A stretch of 64,000 bases of DNA from Argentina anserina (Eukaryota; Streptophyta; Magnoliopsida; Rosales; Rosaceae), in NCBI RefSeq assembly GCF_933775445.1, contig NC_065878.1, forward strand, positions 1,510,001 through 1,574,000. The letters run 5' to 3'. Made by a program: the position numbers and the translations under genes. Shown here in pieces: positions 22,781-33,787 of this stretch. Within the stretch, counting starts at the first letter, position 1, and the number at the start of each line of letters is the position of its first letter. The notes below the pieces were generated by a model. It was not told the DNA's origin and searched no databases. It saw nothing but the letters and a program-made list of their open reading frames with translations.

Positions 22781-24268
22781 CTACTCCTTGTATGGGGCGG
22801 GCAGTGAGTTAACCGCCTTGATGGAGCCCCCTCCATTGCTTGCCTTTAGTCCTAGCCTGCGTGCCTCCTCAATGGAAATGAAGTTGTGGGTTGCCCCCGT
22901 GTCGAGCATTGCCGTTGTTGGCTTCCCACCTATGGTGATGTTCGTGAAGAGTAAACCTTTGGCTTGGACTTTGGGTGTAGAGCGGATCGCATTAAGCACC
23001 TGCAAAGACCCCAAGTGTGCACCTCCATTGCCACCCTCGGCTTCACTCTCACCTTGATGACTTCCTAAGAGCGCGCTTAGTGCTCTCCTTTGTGGGCAAT
23101 GCCTAGCCCAATGCGGACCATCGCATAGGAAGCACTTGTTGTCGTTTGGCTTATCCGAGCTCCGCATGTCCTTTGACTTGCCTTTATCCTTGAACCTTGC
23201 CGAGTAGCTCTCACGGCGGGGCTCCTCCTTGCGTTGGATTTTGTCTCCCCCACCTTTGGTATAGTTGCTCTTCTTCTCCTTTGGCTTGGTGGACTCTCTT
23301 GGACTTGAGAAATCAACTAAGCCTTCGGCCACGGCTATGGCGGTAGCAAGGTCTTGCACTCCACGTCGCCTAAGCTCCGTCTTGGCCCATGATTGGAGAC
23401 CATCCATGAAATTGAAGAGAGCATCCTTGTCGGATAGGTCGGGAATCTCAAGCACCAAGTTAGTGAATTCTCTAATGTAATCACTAATAGGCCCGGTGTG
23501 CTTGAGCCTTCGCAAGCGAGCTCTTGCCTCATCTTCGGCATTCTCGGGATAAAATTGCTTCTTGTGTTCTTTAATAAAGTCATCAAAGGTAGAGATGGTG
23601 CACATACCTCTTTCGATATCTCCTCGCCTTCTCCTCCACCACAACATGGCGGTGTCGGTGAGATAAAGAGTCGCGGTCTTTATCTTGGCATCCTCCTCCA
23701 TGATGCCTACGGCCCCAATGTATTGGTCTAGCCCCCATAAGAAGTTTTCTACTTCTCGAGCGTTGCTCATGCCTCCGAAGCTCTTTGGCTTTGGCACCTC
23801 GATCCGCTTGGCCTCTACGCTGCTGCTGGTGCTAGCCCCCGCGGCTAGTGCGCGCTTGCATAGGGCAAGATCTGCCTGCATTGCCTCCATGCGTGCAGAA
23901 TCTGCTTGCATCTCCTCCATGCGTGCAAGCATGCTATTGTGCTCCATTTCTTGAACTTCACGCATCCGGGCGAGTTCCCCCATGAACTCCTCGCGAACCT
24001 TGTCTATCTTGCCCCGCAAGGACTCCTCTAGCTTGAGCATCATGCCCTTGATCGCAGTGTGGATTGCGGCGTCCTCCGCCTCCAAGTATTCCACCTGGGC
24101 TCCCATGCCACTCACGCTCTCTTCCACTTGAGCTAGTCGTGAGTCGATTGCAGCTAACATGTCCTTCACTCGTTCCTTCTTTGGAACCGTCGGGTTGACA
24201 AGTTCTTCATGACCCTTCTCTTGCGTGTCGTCGGAAACACTACCAACATGATTGCCATTCTTTGCCAT
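22781..24268 (-). CDS. Chromovirus gag and protease N-terminus
   Basis: This 495-codon open frame begins at ATG 24268, 45 bp from the LTR. The first 150 residues form a Met/Glu/Ala-rich coiled coil. The retrotransposon gag domain lies at about 190-300 (FLWGLDQYIG, LWWRRRRGDIERG, YIREFTNLVLEIPDL). A zinc knuckle CFLCDGPHWARHC (C-x2-C-x3-H-x4-C) follows, then the protease with AMLDTGATHNFIS. The frame ends early at a TAG. The next codons continue in another frame (PIQGVARGVK), so a one-base indel near 22795 separates gag-protease from the rest of pol. Gag itself looks usable. Confidence 0.92.
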   Translation of the reverse strand: MAKNGNHVGSVSDDTQEKGHEELVNPTVPKKERVKDMLAAIDSRLAQVEESVSGMGAQVEYLEAEDAAIHTAIKGMMLKLEESLRGKIDKVREEFMGELARMREVQEMEHNSMLARMEEMQADSARMEAMQADLALCKRALAAGASTSSSVEAKRIEVPKPKSFGGMSNAREVENFLWGLDQYIGAVGIMEEDAKIKTATLYLTDTAMLWWRRRRGDIERGMCTISTFDDFIKEHKKQFYPENAEDEARARLRRLKHTGPISDYIREFTNLVLEIPDLSDKDALFNFMDGLQSWAKTELRRRGVQDLATAIAVAEGLVDFSSPRESTKPKEKKSNYTKGGGDKIQRKEEPRRESYSARFKDKGKSKDMRSSDKPNDNKCFLCDGPHWARHCPQRRALSALLGSHQGESEAEGGNGGAHLGSLQVLNAIRSTPKVQAKGLLFTNITIGGKPTTAMLDTGATHNFISIEEARRLGLKASNGGGSIKAVNSLPAPYKE

Positions 24269-24313
24269 TGTGTCGAGCTAGCCTCTTGATCGAACTTCGG
24301 CTCTGATACCAAC

Positions 24314-24842
24314 TGTCACGAGCTTACTCTTTTGCTATGCAACTCGTGCGGCCTTAGCAACTCCCTTATGCTTAGTCAGCCTTAAACTCGCAAACGCCCT
24401 GCTAGAATAATTGAAAGGCAAGAGAATATTTCGAAAGAGAACTTATATTGAACAAGAGAACTTATAAGTTTACTTGATAGCTTGCTTGCTAGATTGCTTG
24501 ATGGATCAAATGAGAGGGGTGCCATGCTATTTATAGGCCTCCTCATCCTACTTTACAAGTTCTAGATATTTCTAGGACTAAGTACATTGTAGAGAATTCT
24601 AGATAAATCTACATAAGTCTATACAACTCTACATGCTTCTAAGATGATCCTTGAGTGTTCTAGAGAACTCTAGAGTGGTCTAGTTCCACTAGCCTCTCCA
24701 AGGTTCTAGAAAAATCCGGAAATGTCCCAAGGCTTCTTGAGACTTCTAACGCCTTCTAGGATCTTCCAAAGAGTTCCGCCATATTCCGGATCCGTCTAGA
24801 ATGCTCAAGGTAAAATTTGGCTAAATTTGGCGGGATGTGACA
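24314..24842 (-). repeat. Chromovirus 5' LTR
   Basis: Its plus-strand left end abuts the primer-binding site (reverse complement TTGGTATCAGAGCC at 24299-24313). The body is rich in TCTAGA-like words, and a TATTTATAGGC motif near 24530 marks the probable TATA region on the minus strand. Confidence 0.93.
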
Positions 24843-27598
24843 TTATGCTCACTTAGCAAATCGCATCCACACCGGTGGCGTACCCAAGAATTAAAGTTAG
24901 GGTAGACTTGAAATTTTTCTCTACGTAACCTCAGAAATATTGACAACGTCACACATACTTAAAATACCGTTACTCTAACTTGTTGGTAATATATTCATTG
25001 TTGGTTGTCATTAATAATTAGAATTCAACGGCTGAGATTGATACAAATATGATTCAGTATCAAAACTGAGCATGTAAATTTTTTTTTGTCAAATACTAGA
25101 CTAAAAAATGTTTGCAAGCCTATAAAAAGATCCATAATCATACACTCATCGAGTCCATTTTAGTTTTAAGCCCATTTGTATTGATGAGACTTTAAGGAAA
25201 AAACACTTATAAGAAGCAATCCACACAAAAAGTAGTAGAAAAAAGATAAAAACCAAGTTGTTGCAGATGAGAATCGAACTTGGTGGCCTAAATGTAAGTT
25301 ATCACCACTACTATAACTGGAGGCTCTCATTTGGTGTCAAGAGCTTCAACAATAAATGGAACCCTCCAAAATGCTCATGTCAGAGATAAATTATATTTCA
25401 AGAAAAATAGTTTTACAAGGGTTATTTTGGTAAACTACTGAAAATAAATAAATGGGAGAGTAGAACAAGAACGAGATAAAATTTCCTTCGGCCTTCACCC
25501 ATGTACAATTGAAGATTTTCATAATATAGAACAACTCTAACCTTGCAGAAACCGCGTATTCGTATTCAGTAAGGAGACGTTGATCTCTTCAAGCAAAAGT
25601 ATATCAAAATAAGTTTATGGAAAAAGTATATTATTATACCTCTTTGGAGTTTCTGAATTTTGATGAGGGTTTAATTCAAAACTGTTCTTCTGATGTTTTA
25701 CCTCTTAATGAATGAAATCTTATTGCAGAAGGAGAAGTGATCGATGGAAGGCTACAAGCCTACTACGTTAGACAACTAAACATGTTCCCTCTTCTTTTGG
25801 TAAGTTTCCTATCCAATTTTTCTCATCTTCTTTTCATAATTAAATGTTCAGTATGCAATGTACGTGGTTGATGAATGGGGGAGCAAATGAAATCCTCAGT
25901 CTGCAATAAAAATGGGTAAAACCCCCCCAAGGTAATCACCGATCGGAATACATTGGAGTGATCAACCATTTTATTGTTACTATCCACATATCGTTAAGGT
26001 ATTTTGTATCTTTCTCTTCCTATAACAGAACTAAATATAGTTGAGAAGCGTTACAAAGATGATATATGTCAATTAAGGAAAGAATAATCTCTCAGATAAG
26101 TTTCTGAGGGTACGTGGTTTCGTTTTCTCTCAACTTTTATGTTTGTTGGTTAATGTATTGAACTATGAAAGTTTTTTTTTTTTCTAATCGTTTATGAAAG
26201 AGTGGACTACATAGAAGAACGATTGTGTTTCTCAGGCTAGGTTGGAACAAATGATAATTTTTTGAATAATGTCATGAGCAGTATTGTTTAATAGCAGATT
26301 TTGCATATGAAGGGTTTGTTGTAGGGTTGCGAGGTTGAAACAATGAGCCAAAAGAAAAATTGAGAAAGACACTAAGCAGAAGGAGCCAAGTTCTCTGAAC
26401 TCTTCCTTTAGTTTTGTTTTTGCTTAATTTTGTAGGTTTTATAATGATTTTGGTAGTTTTGTAAGTTGTTACTATCAAATAATTGAAAAACACTTCCTAA
26501 TAGACACTAGGATGCATGTTTGTATCTCCACATATGAACTAACATTTGACACAATCCAACGTTACTGAAGCTTTTTACATATACAACTTGCATCCTTGGT
26601 ATATATTAGATGATATGACAACCCCGTACCTTCTTATGGCAGAGATTTAGCTTATGTGATTCTTCATCTTTAATGGTAGGAGGGACATGGACTAGAATAA
26701 CATCATTTCGCACACGTATGAGCGGTAAAAATTTTAATGTCAAGAGAGTAAAAACAAAACTTAAAACACACGCACCAGCATGGCCTTCTTGCATGCGCAT
26801 AACGTGTGCATGAATGCTAGTGTTATTTAACCAAACCTACTGAGCAGTCATTCTTATTTTTTTAGAAGAACGATTTTGGGGTCCACGCACCACGTAGGTC
26901 CGCCCATTCCCCACTTCACCTGAAAAGAAACAATCACTACCTTGTCAATATTGCGAAAGGAACGAACTTACTATGGTAAAGTGGTAAACCCTCGTTAGAT
27001 AAGAGACTTGTACAACAATTGAAGTAAATTGCTATCTTTTATAGCCAAAATTTAACTGAAACTGGGTCACAAGACACATATTTCGAAACTGTTAAAGCCA
27101 AAAACAATTGATGGGTAACTTCGGACTCATGGCTATATATTATGATCTCCTGACTCAGTAACTTAATTAACTTCAATTCTTTTCTATCTCAAAAACTCGA
27201 AGAGATATCGAATATATCATGAAATAGCAGCCCACCATTCACATGTAAATTTCAGGTGACGCTTCTATCCAAACAAAAATTGTATGGCAAGACTAACATG
27301 TATAAGCTCTAGGTATGGTACAAAATCGTTGATAGATTAGTTGTATGCACTACGTAAGTGAATTTCGAAAATGAGAGTGTTGAGGTATAGGAAGAAATTA
27401 AAACATAATAAAAAAGAAAATAAATTCTCTTGCTCATATATTTATCTAAATTCTGGAGTGAGGTGGGGTTTAAACTTTAAACCCAATCCAAAGTCCAAAC
27501 CTGAAACAAGAGAAGAAGAGAGGGTTTTAGAAAACGCCAACGGCTCCAAAACCCTACTCAATCCATGCTCCTTCTTCTTCCTTAGTCCTTACTAATCC
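24843..27598. other. Long AT-rich intergenic region and promoter of the chimeric gene
   Basis: No gene is recognised over 2.7 kb. A tRNA-like SINE trace lies near 25270-25320. The last 100 bp before the ATG at 27599 form a CT-rich leader and include AAAACCCTA near 27550, a telo-box-like word common upstream of plant housekeeping and organelle-protein genes. Confidence 0.5.
25190..25330 (-). mobile_element. tRNA-derived SINE-like remnant
   Basis: Read on the minus strand, TAGTAGTGGTGA resembles a pol III box A, and 35-40 bp later AGTTCGATTCT resembles box B (GGTTCGANTCC). A T-rich stretch follows. Such box spacing is typical of plant SINEs. The ends are not clear and no target duplication was found, so this is only a possible trace. 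Confidence 0.4.
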
Positions 27599-30500
27599 AT
27601 GGCTTCTCTGGCCCACGCCCTGCTCGGAATCCCAGCTCGGTGTGCTCTCTGCCGAGCCCTCAATCCCCACCTCTCCCCTTCCCGCCGTTTTCCAATCTCC
27701 TCCATTTCTAGGCCCTCTAGTACCACCACCACCCGCGCTCGTCTCGCCGCCCGGTCCAGGCTCAACGCCGTCAACAACCTCACCACTGTCCACGGTGCTT
27801 CAGCTCCGGCCACCGTTGAACTCCCCGTCACATGTTACCAGGTCACTCCAAGCTTCCGTCCTCTTTACTTCAATCAGCTTATTTGGTTGCTCGATTCGGT
27901 ACCCATTTTGTTCATGTTTTCTGGGTTGTAGGTTGTTTTAGTTGTAATTGTTTTACATGTATGATTTTCGGGCTTGTTAGTGATATGAGTCATATGACAA
28001 GAGTTCAAAGATAGTTTCTTTTCATATGAATTGCCATTGCATCTTTTTGCATCTGCATTTTGGATATTTAATCGCGGTGTTCGGTTACTTTGAGTATCGA
28101 GATTCGATGCCCCCCATGTTTGTTGTTACTGCTGAATGTGCTCTTTGATTGTTCTAGGGGCTGTTAGAGTTGGTGTAGTTGACAGTTCAGATGTTTTACT
28201 TACGGAATTGAAATGTGTGTTCCTTGTGCACCCACACTGCTAGATGTCAATGTTTATTTGAGTTTTTCTTATTAGTGTGTATTTGAATTGCAGCTTATTG
28301 GCGTTCCTGATGAAGCTGAGAAAGATGAGGTTATTAAAGCAGTAATGGATTTGAAGATTTCTGAAGTTGAGGAGGGTTATACAGAGAGTGCTATTGAATC
28401 TCGGCAGGTAGACAAATTTTCCTTCAATCCTTCCTTTCTTGATACAGTTGGTAAGAGGTATCTTGAATTGTTTTGGTTGCTTTTATTGATTTGTTTTCTT
28501 CTTGTTGGGTTGCTTTGTAGGATCTCTTGAGGGATGTGAGAGATAAGCTCATTATTGAACCAGAATATGCTGCTAATAGTGACAAAAGTATCCGACCAAA
28601 TTCTGCTCTTCAAATCCCTTGGGCATGGTTGGCAGCTGCACTTTGCCTCCTTCTAGAGGTAGGTAATTGTCTTTGTACAATCTACATGGTTTGAGGCAGG
28701 CCTTGTTTTCAGTTTTTGTCTAAATATAATCATGAGAAGTATCGTGACTTCTAAAAAAATAATATACTTAATAGTCAGAGAGGAATAAAATTATTTTTGG
28801 GAACTGATAAACTGTCATTTAACGGAAACTCACCTGTTTATTTATATTATTTTATTATTAAGTTTAGTACTGTCCATCTCATGATTTCACTCATTTGAAT
28901 TTGAAATACTTTTAAGTATTAATGTAAAAATTCCTTCTCAGTTTTGTTTTTATTTTTGAATTACCTGTGGTTTTAGACGATTGATTTTATTGTATTTCCA
29001 CCTTCCAGGTTGGAGAAGTAGAGCTTGTGCTAGATATTGGTCAAGCAGCTGTTAAACATCCAGAAGCTAAGCCATATATTCATGATATTCTTCTCTCTAT
29101 TGCACTGGCTGAGGTAAGAAGACACATCCATTAGGTTAGGGTCTTGTACCACTATTTTAGTTTAATGCTATATTCTTATAAAAGTTGTGTTTTCTTGAAG
29201 TGTGCAACTGCAAAGATTAGTTTTGAGCAGAACAAAGTGTCCCAGGGATTTGAAGCTATTACTCGTGCTCAGAGTCATCTAAGAAGTAAAAAATCTTTTG
29301 AGAAAATATCATTATTCTCTAAGGTAATGATTACATATTTTCTTTTATTTCCCTGTAAATGTTTAGCTGATTATTAGGAAGGCATTTGTTGGTTCCGTCT
29401 AGTGAGTCTACTATATGCATCTTGTCCATTGCGAAGTGGGGGGGGGGGGGGGGGGGGGAAAGAGTCATTGGTTGTCTTAGTTTGTTTAGGTTCCAACCTT
29501 GGTATACTGTATTGCAGATTGACAGAGCTAAAACTATGTGTGAGTGTCTGATTTCATCAGAGCTTATGAATCTGAAACTAGAGGAAGCTTTTACACTGTT
29601 TCTTCTTGCTGAGGTATGTGTTTTTGCTGTCCTCCTAATTCAATATTTTGTGCTGTTTCAATGAAATGCAATCAAATTCTTTTGGGTTTGTGGTGTCATT
29701 TATATGTTTTCCCTTTTGAGTTTGTTTTTGTTTATTATTTGGCCAATAATTTCTTGTGTTTCCTCCATTGTGACATTTTGGTTTTTAGGATAATGATGCT
29801 GCAGTTGTTGAAAAGCTGCAGAGGCTTGACGGAAACAAAAACAAATTAATCCAGGTTTTATGCAAACAGGGTGACCTGAAGCTAGCTCTACAACTTTTTC
29901 CTCACGAACCCAACCCCTCCCAACAGGCCTGTGAGCTCTTAATCCTTTTATGCATCCGCCATAATTCTCTTTCAGATGGGTTAGATGTGCACCGCCACCT
30001 AGTTGATGGTGGGTGGGACCAAGACCCTTTTTTGGCCACCAAACTTATAGAGATGTACTCTGAGTTGGACTCCATTGAGAATGCACGTGAGGTGTTTGAT
30101 AAAACTCGTAAGAGAACTATTTATATGTGGAATGCACTATTTAGAGCTCTTACGTTGGCTGGCCATGGAACTGAGGTGCTAAATATGTACAGACAAATGA
30201 ATACAATTGGCGTTCTGTCTGATCGGTTTACGTATACGTATGTGCTCAAAGCTTGTGTTGTTTCAGAGTGTTTGAGTTCGCTCCTCCAGAAGGGAAAGGA
30301 GATTCATGGGCATATTTTGCGTCATGGATATGGGGCCCATGTTCATGTAACGACCACTTTGTTGGATATGTATGCAAGGTTTGGGTGTGTTTCAAATGCA
30401 TGTAGAGTATTTGATCAGATGCAAAATAGAAATGTGGTTTCCTGGAGTGCTATGATAGCATGTTATTCCAAAAATGCGAGGCCTTATGAAGCTTTAGAAC

Positions 30501-31666
30501 TTTTTCGGAAAATGATACTTGAAGCTCCTGATTTATTACCCAACTCAGTGACCATGGTTAGTGTTCTTCAGGCTTGTGCAGCTCTTGCTGCCTTGGAGCA
30601 GGGGAAGTTCATTCATGGGTACATCCTGAGAAGGGGTCTTGATTCAACCCTACCAGTTATGAGTAGCCTTGTCACAATGTACGCAAGATGTGGTAAGCTT
30701 GAGCTGGCCCAACAAGTTTTCAATAAGATAAAAAGGAAGGATGTTGTTTCATGGAACTCCTTGATTTCAAGTTATGGGATTCATGGATATGGAAAGAGGG
30801 CAATTCAAATTTTTGAAGACATGATCAATCATGGAGTATCACCAAGTTACATTTCATTTGTCAGTGTTTTGGGGGCTTGTAGTCATGAAGGTCTTGTTGA
30901 AGAGGGGAAGGCAATATTCCAGTCTATGGTTAAAGAGCATGGATTATATCCCAGCATTGAGCAGTATGCTTGTATGGTGGACCTTCTTGGTCGTGCTAAT
31001 CGTTTAGATGAAGCAGCCAAAATTATTGAAGATATGCGGATTGAACCAGGAGCACAAGTTTGGGGTGCACTTCTTGGATCATGTAGGATACATGGTAATG
31101 TTGAGCTAGCAGAGAGAGCGAGCAAAAGGTTGTTTGAGCTTGAGCCTAGAAACGCTGGGAATTATGTACTTTTAGCTGATATTTATGCTGAGGCCAAGAT
31201 GTGGGATGAGGTAAAAAGAGTAAAACAACTTCTAGAAGCTCAGGAACTTCAAAAGGTACCGGGTCGCAGTTGGATTGAAGTTAATAAGAAGATGTACTCA
31301 TTCGATTCCGTCGACGAGTTTAATCCACAAATGGAGCAACTTCATGCACTTCTGGGTGAATTGTCAATAGAGATGAAAGGACGAGGATATAAGCCACAAA
31401 CTAAAGTTGTCCTGTATGATCTTGACGAGGAAGAGAAGGAACGAATAGTACTAGGCCATAGTGAAAAGCTAGCGGTTGCATTTGGTCTCATCAATACCAG
31501 AAAAGGGGAAATTATTCGGATTTCCAAGAATTTGAGGTTATGTGAAGATTGCCATTATGTTACCAAATTCATATCCAAGTTTACCAATAGAGAGATTCTT
31601 GTCCGAGACGTGAATCGGTTTCACCATTTCCAAAACGGGGTTTGTTCATGCGGGGATTACTGGTAA
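27599..31666 (+). CDS. Chimeric gene: N-terminal PARC6/CDP1 exons fused in frame to CRR2-like PPR-DYW protein
   Basis: Seven exons are proposed: 27599-27841, 28294-28407, 28521-28658, 29009-29113, 29201-29323, 29518-29613 and 29789-31666. All have GT-AG borders and lengths divisible by three. The product is 898 residues. Residues 1-81 are a Ser/Arg-rich plastid transit peptide ending VELPVTCYQ. Exons 2-6 match the plastid-division protein PARC6/CDP1 (LIGVPDEAEKDEVIKAV, IPWAWLAAALCLLLE, NKVSQGFEAITRAQS, AKTMCECLISSE). About 110 residues between exons 5 and 6, and the whole C-terminal half of PARC6, are missing. About 16 codons into exon 7 the sequence becomes CRR2-like (KLIQVLCKQGDLKLALQLF) and continues through the PPR tract, E domains and DYW domain (HSEKLA, LCEDCH, final CSCGDYW). 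CRR2 processes plastid rps7-ndhB RNA. The first in-frame ATG of exon 7 is at 30053, inside conserved sequence, so the start must lie upstream. A separate spliced CRR2 leader exon cannot be excluded. Confidence 0.8.
29438..29458. repeat. Poly-G tract, 21 G, in the intron where PARC6 exons are missing
   Basis: An uninterrupted G run lies between exons 5 and 6 of the chimeric gene, exactly where the family has about 110 further residues. It could mark a rearrangement or an assembly join. Confidence 0.95.
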
Positions 31667-32088
31667 GTGCAAACAATTATTCTTACATTTTTGTTGCCTA
31701 ATAACAAAATAGGAGAGGTTTTGGAAGTTATAGAGATCTAAAGGATACGTAGTGTAATTGGAACACACTGTAGAATTTATATGAAAACTTGTTTTGATGA
31801 ATCAATAGCTTAAGCTCTATGCTTTATATTCATTTGCTGACTAGTGTGATCATCTAACTGAACTTTCCTTGAACTCATTTCAATGAGTCCTATTGGTACA
31901 AAACCTTGTCATTGCATAAATTAACAGATGAGTGAAATTAAACCAGATGATACAACTTCATTTATCTTACAAACCGGTTTTCACTGGTTTGTTCCGTAAA
32001 CCGTATTATTACCACGTTTCCGTGCATAACTTGAGATAAATGATCAGAAACATGGAATCTACAAGTTGCTAAAAGTTGCATTATTCAA
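31667..32088. other. 3' region of the chimeric gene
   Basis: No coding sequence. From about 31750 the sequence resembles the 3' flank of the reductase gene at 33671 onward (GTGTAATTGGAA followed by ACAC.GTA), so the tandem duplication unit starts here, directly behind the PPR gene. Confidence 0.5.
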
Positions 32089-32550
32089 GCCTTGAGGAAA
32101 CCCTTCTGCTTCATGCATTCAATAGTGTCCTTGGGACTTCCAATGGAAGGAAACTAACTCCCTTTTTTTTTACTTTTTCCTGAGAAACTTGATTTTGTTT
32201 TTTGATGGGGCCTGAGAAACTTGATACTCTGGGGCAGTAGGGGATATAATACTTACCTCTGAATTGAAGAAAAAACAACCAAAATTTTTACCTCAGAAAT
32301 CTGTCTAATTCAATGACTTTTCGACTTAAACACGAGTTATAAATTTAATTTCAAACACTTTCTCATGTGGGCACAAACTGGGACGGAGTCTCTTTAAAAT
32401 CTTGAGAGTCGAGACCATGGGGGTGACACTTGCAGCTATATTATACCTTCTAGTAGCTGAAGGAACTTCAAATGGGTGAACATGAGCCAAGGCAACACCT
32501 CTAACATCAGCATGTATGTAATTTGCACTTGTTATTTCGTGAATATCTGT
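32089..32550 (-). pseudogene. DFR/CCR-like reductase fragment, last two exons
   Basis: The segment 32362-32549 is similar to exon 5 of the copy at 33788-35702 (encoding VRGVALAHVHPFEVPS-like sequence) and 32089-32235 to its last exon, with an intron between them. T-runs and small indels interrupt the frame (a block of nine T at about 32163-32171). Exons 1-4 are absent. It is a partial tandem copy lying 1.2 kb downstream of its parent-like neighbour and in the same orientation. Confidence 0.8.
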
Positions 32551-33787
32551 ACAAGATAAGAATTAATCCATTGCTTGGATCACAAGAAGCATTTATAATG
32601 TATAACTACTGAATGTTCACTCGCATTTTCATGAATTGAACAACTTATCAACAAACAAACCAAGTTTGACTCATATATTTGACTGGGCTAACATTCTTTT
32701 ACATAGACTGATTGAGGATAATCAAGCTTGGTTAATATGAAAATTAGAAAAATTTGTCTGTGCGACAGCCCAGTCATTGGTATACTATCCTTTCTCCGTC
32801 TGTTATCAAAAACATCTTTATTATTTTTGAAAATGGAATTAGAAAGATAGCTAAACATATAACTATTTTCGAAGAGCACGTCCGGAATAACAAGAGTCCT
32901 TTCAAAACAAATCTTAAGGACAAGCTAATCTACCAGCTACACTATTTGTTTCACGATACAATGTCAGGTTAAAAAAAATGAATATTGAACCTACCTCCTA
33001 CAGTCTTCAATAATGCGATCTATCATTGAAAGTGTTCACGAACTCGGTTGAGAGCATCAATTAGCCAAAAGAAATATAAATATATCTAAGTAGCCTTGCC
33101 CAAGGACTAAAATATCGATAATATCAGGGATGTTATCACGATATTTTCATTTTTTTTAACTATGGAAAGGGTGAATTGAACCTTGCACTCCCAGGATGTA
33201 TCAAATCATCCCAACCATCCCCACCGGGATGGGTTTTGTGTTATATTTGTACATAATTATATATAAGTGTTTTCTAATAATTTCAAAATATTTTAATTAT
33301 TTTGATCGGAATTTTTACAAAAATTAATATTTTCTAATATTTTTTTCGAAATCTCCATTTTTCATAAGATCGATATTTCTAATTTCCCCCATATTTTAGT
33401 ACATGGCCTTGCCTAATGCTATATTATATGGCATGCCAAACAAGTCAATGCCATCTAAATTTTTCATATAAAATCGGTCTCGGCCGGCATTGAATATTTG
33501 GGCATATTGGGCCAAACTTCTGCTTTGTCTTTCCGTTGGAGGCTTAGTCCAAAGTTCGAAAGCAATTCCATTTTCTATTGTTAATTTGTTATTACATTAG
33601 CATGCATCATATAGAGATTAGAGAATAGTACGAAAACTTTTCTGATGAATAAACGCAATTGGAAAGAGTACTGTGTAATTGGAATACACCGTAAATGTAT
33701 GACTTAAGAAACAATCAAACAAACATAAAATTCATCATCTCATTGTACAACCTTGTACAATGAACAAGTTGCTGTAAGTTGCATTAT
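32551..33787. other. Spacer between reductase fragment and next copy
   Basis: No gene is seen. The stretch 33090-33400 is very AT-rich. The final 120 bp are the 3' flank shared with the fragment above. Confidence 0.5.

Larger units (their letters stand above)
19076..24842 (-). mobile_element. Ty3/Gypsy chromovirus, nearly intact, recent
   Basis: LTRs 19076-19594 (519 bp) and 24314-24842 (529 bp) are almost identical, apart from a 10-bp indel and a few substitutions, so insertion was recent. In minus orientation the 5' LTR is followed by TTGGTATCAGAGCC, the initiator-Met tRNA primer site, and the 3' LTR is preceded by the purine tract GGTGGGGGAGAA. The flanks share TTAT. Gag, protease, RT, RNase H, integrase and a C-terminal chromodomain follow in Gypsy order. 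The total of 5767 bp is compact, which suits the Reina type among chromoviruses. One frameshift and two nonsense codons are the only lesions seen. Confidence 0.95.

Noticed and set aside
29987..31666. Free-standing PPR gene starting at 29987
   Set aside because: The codon at 29987 is GTG, the conserved CRR2 sequence starts 144 bp earlier in the same frame, and no upstream ATG exists in the exon.
32754..32972. 72-codon plus-strand frame
   Set aside because: AT-rich and without motif; likely chance.
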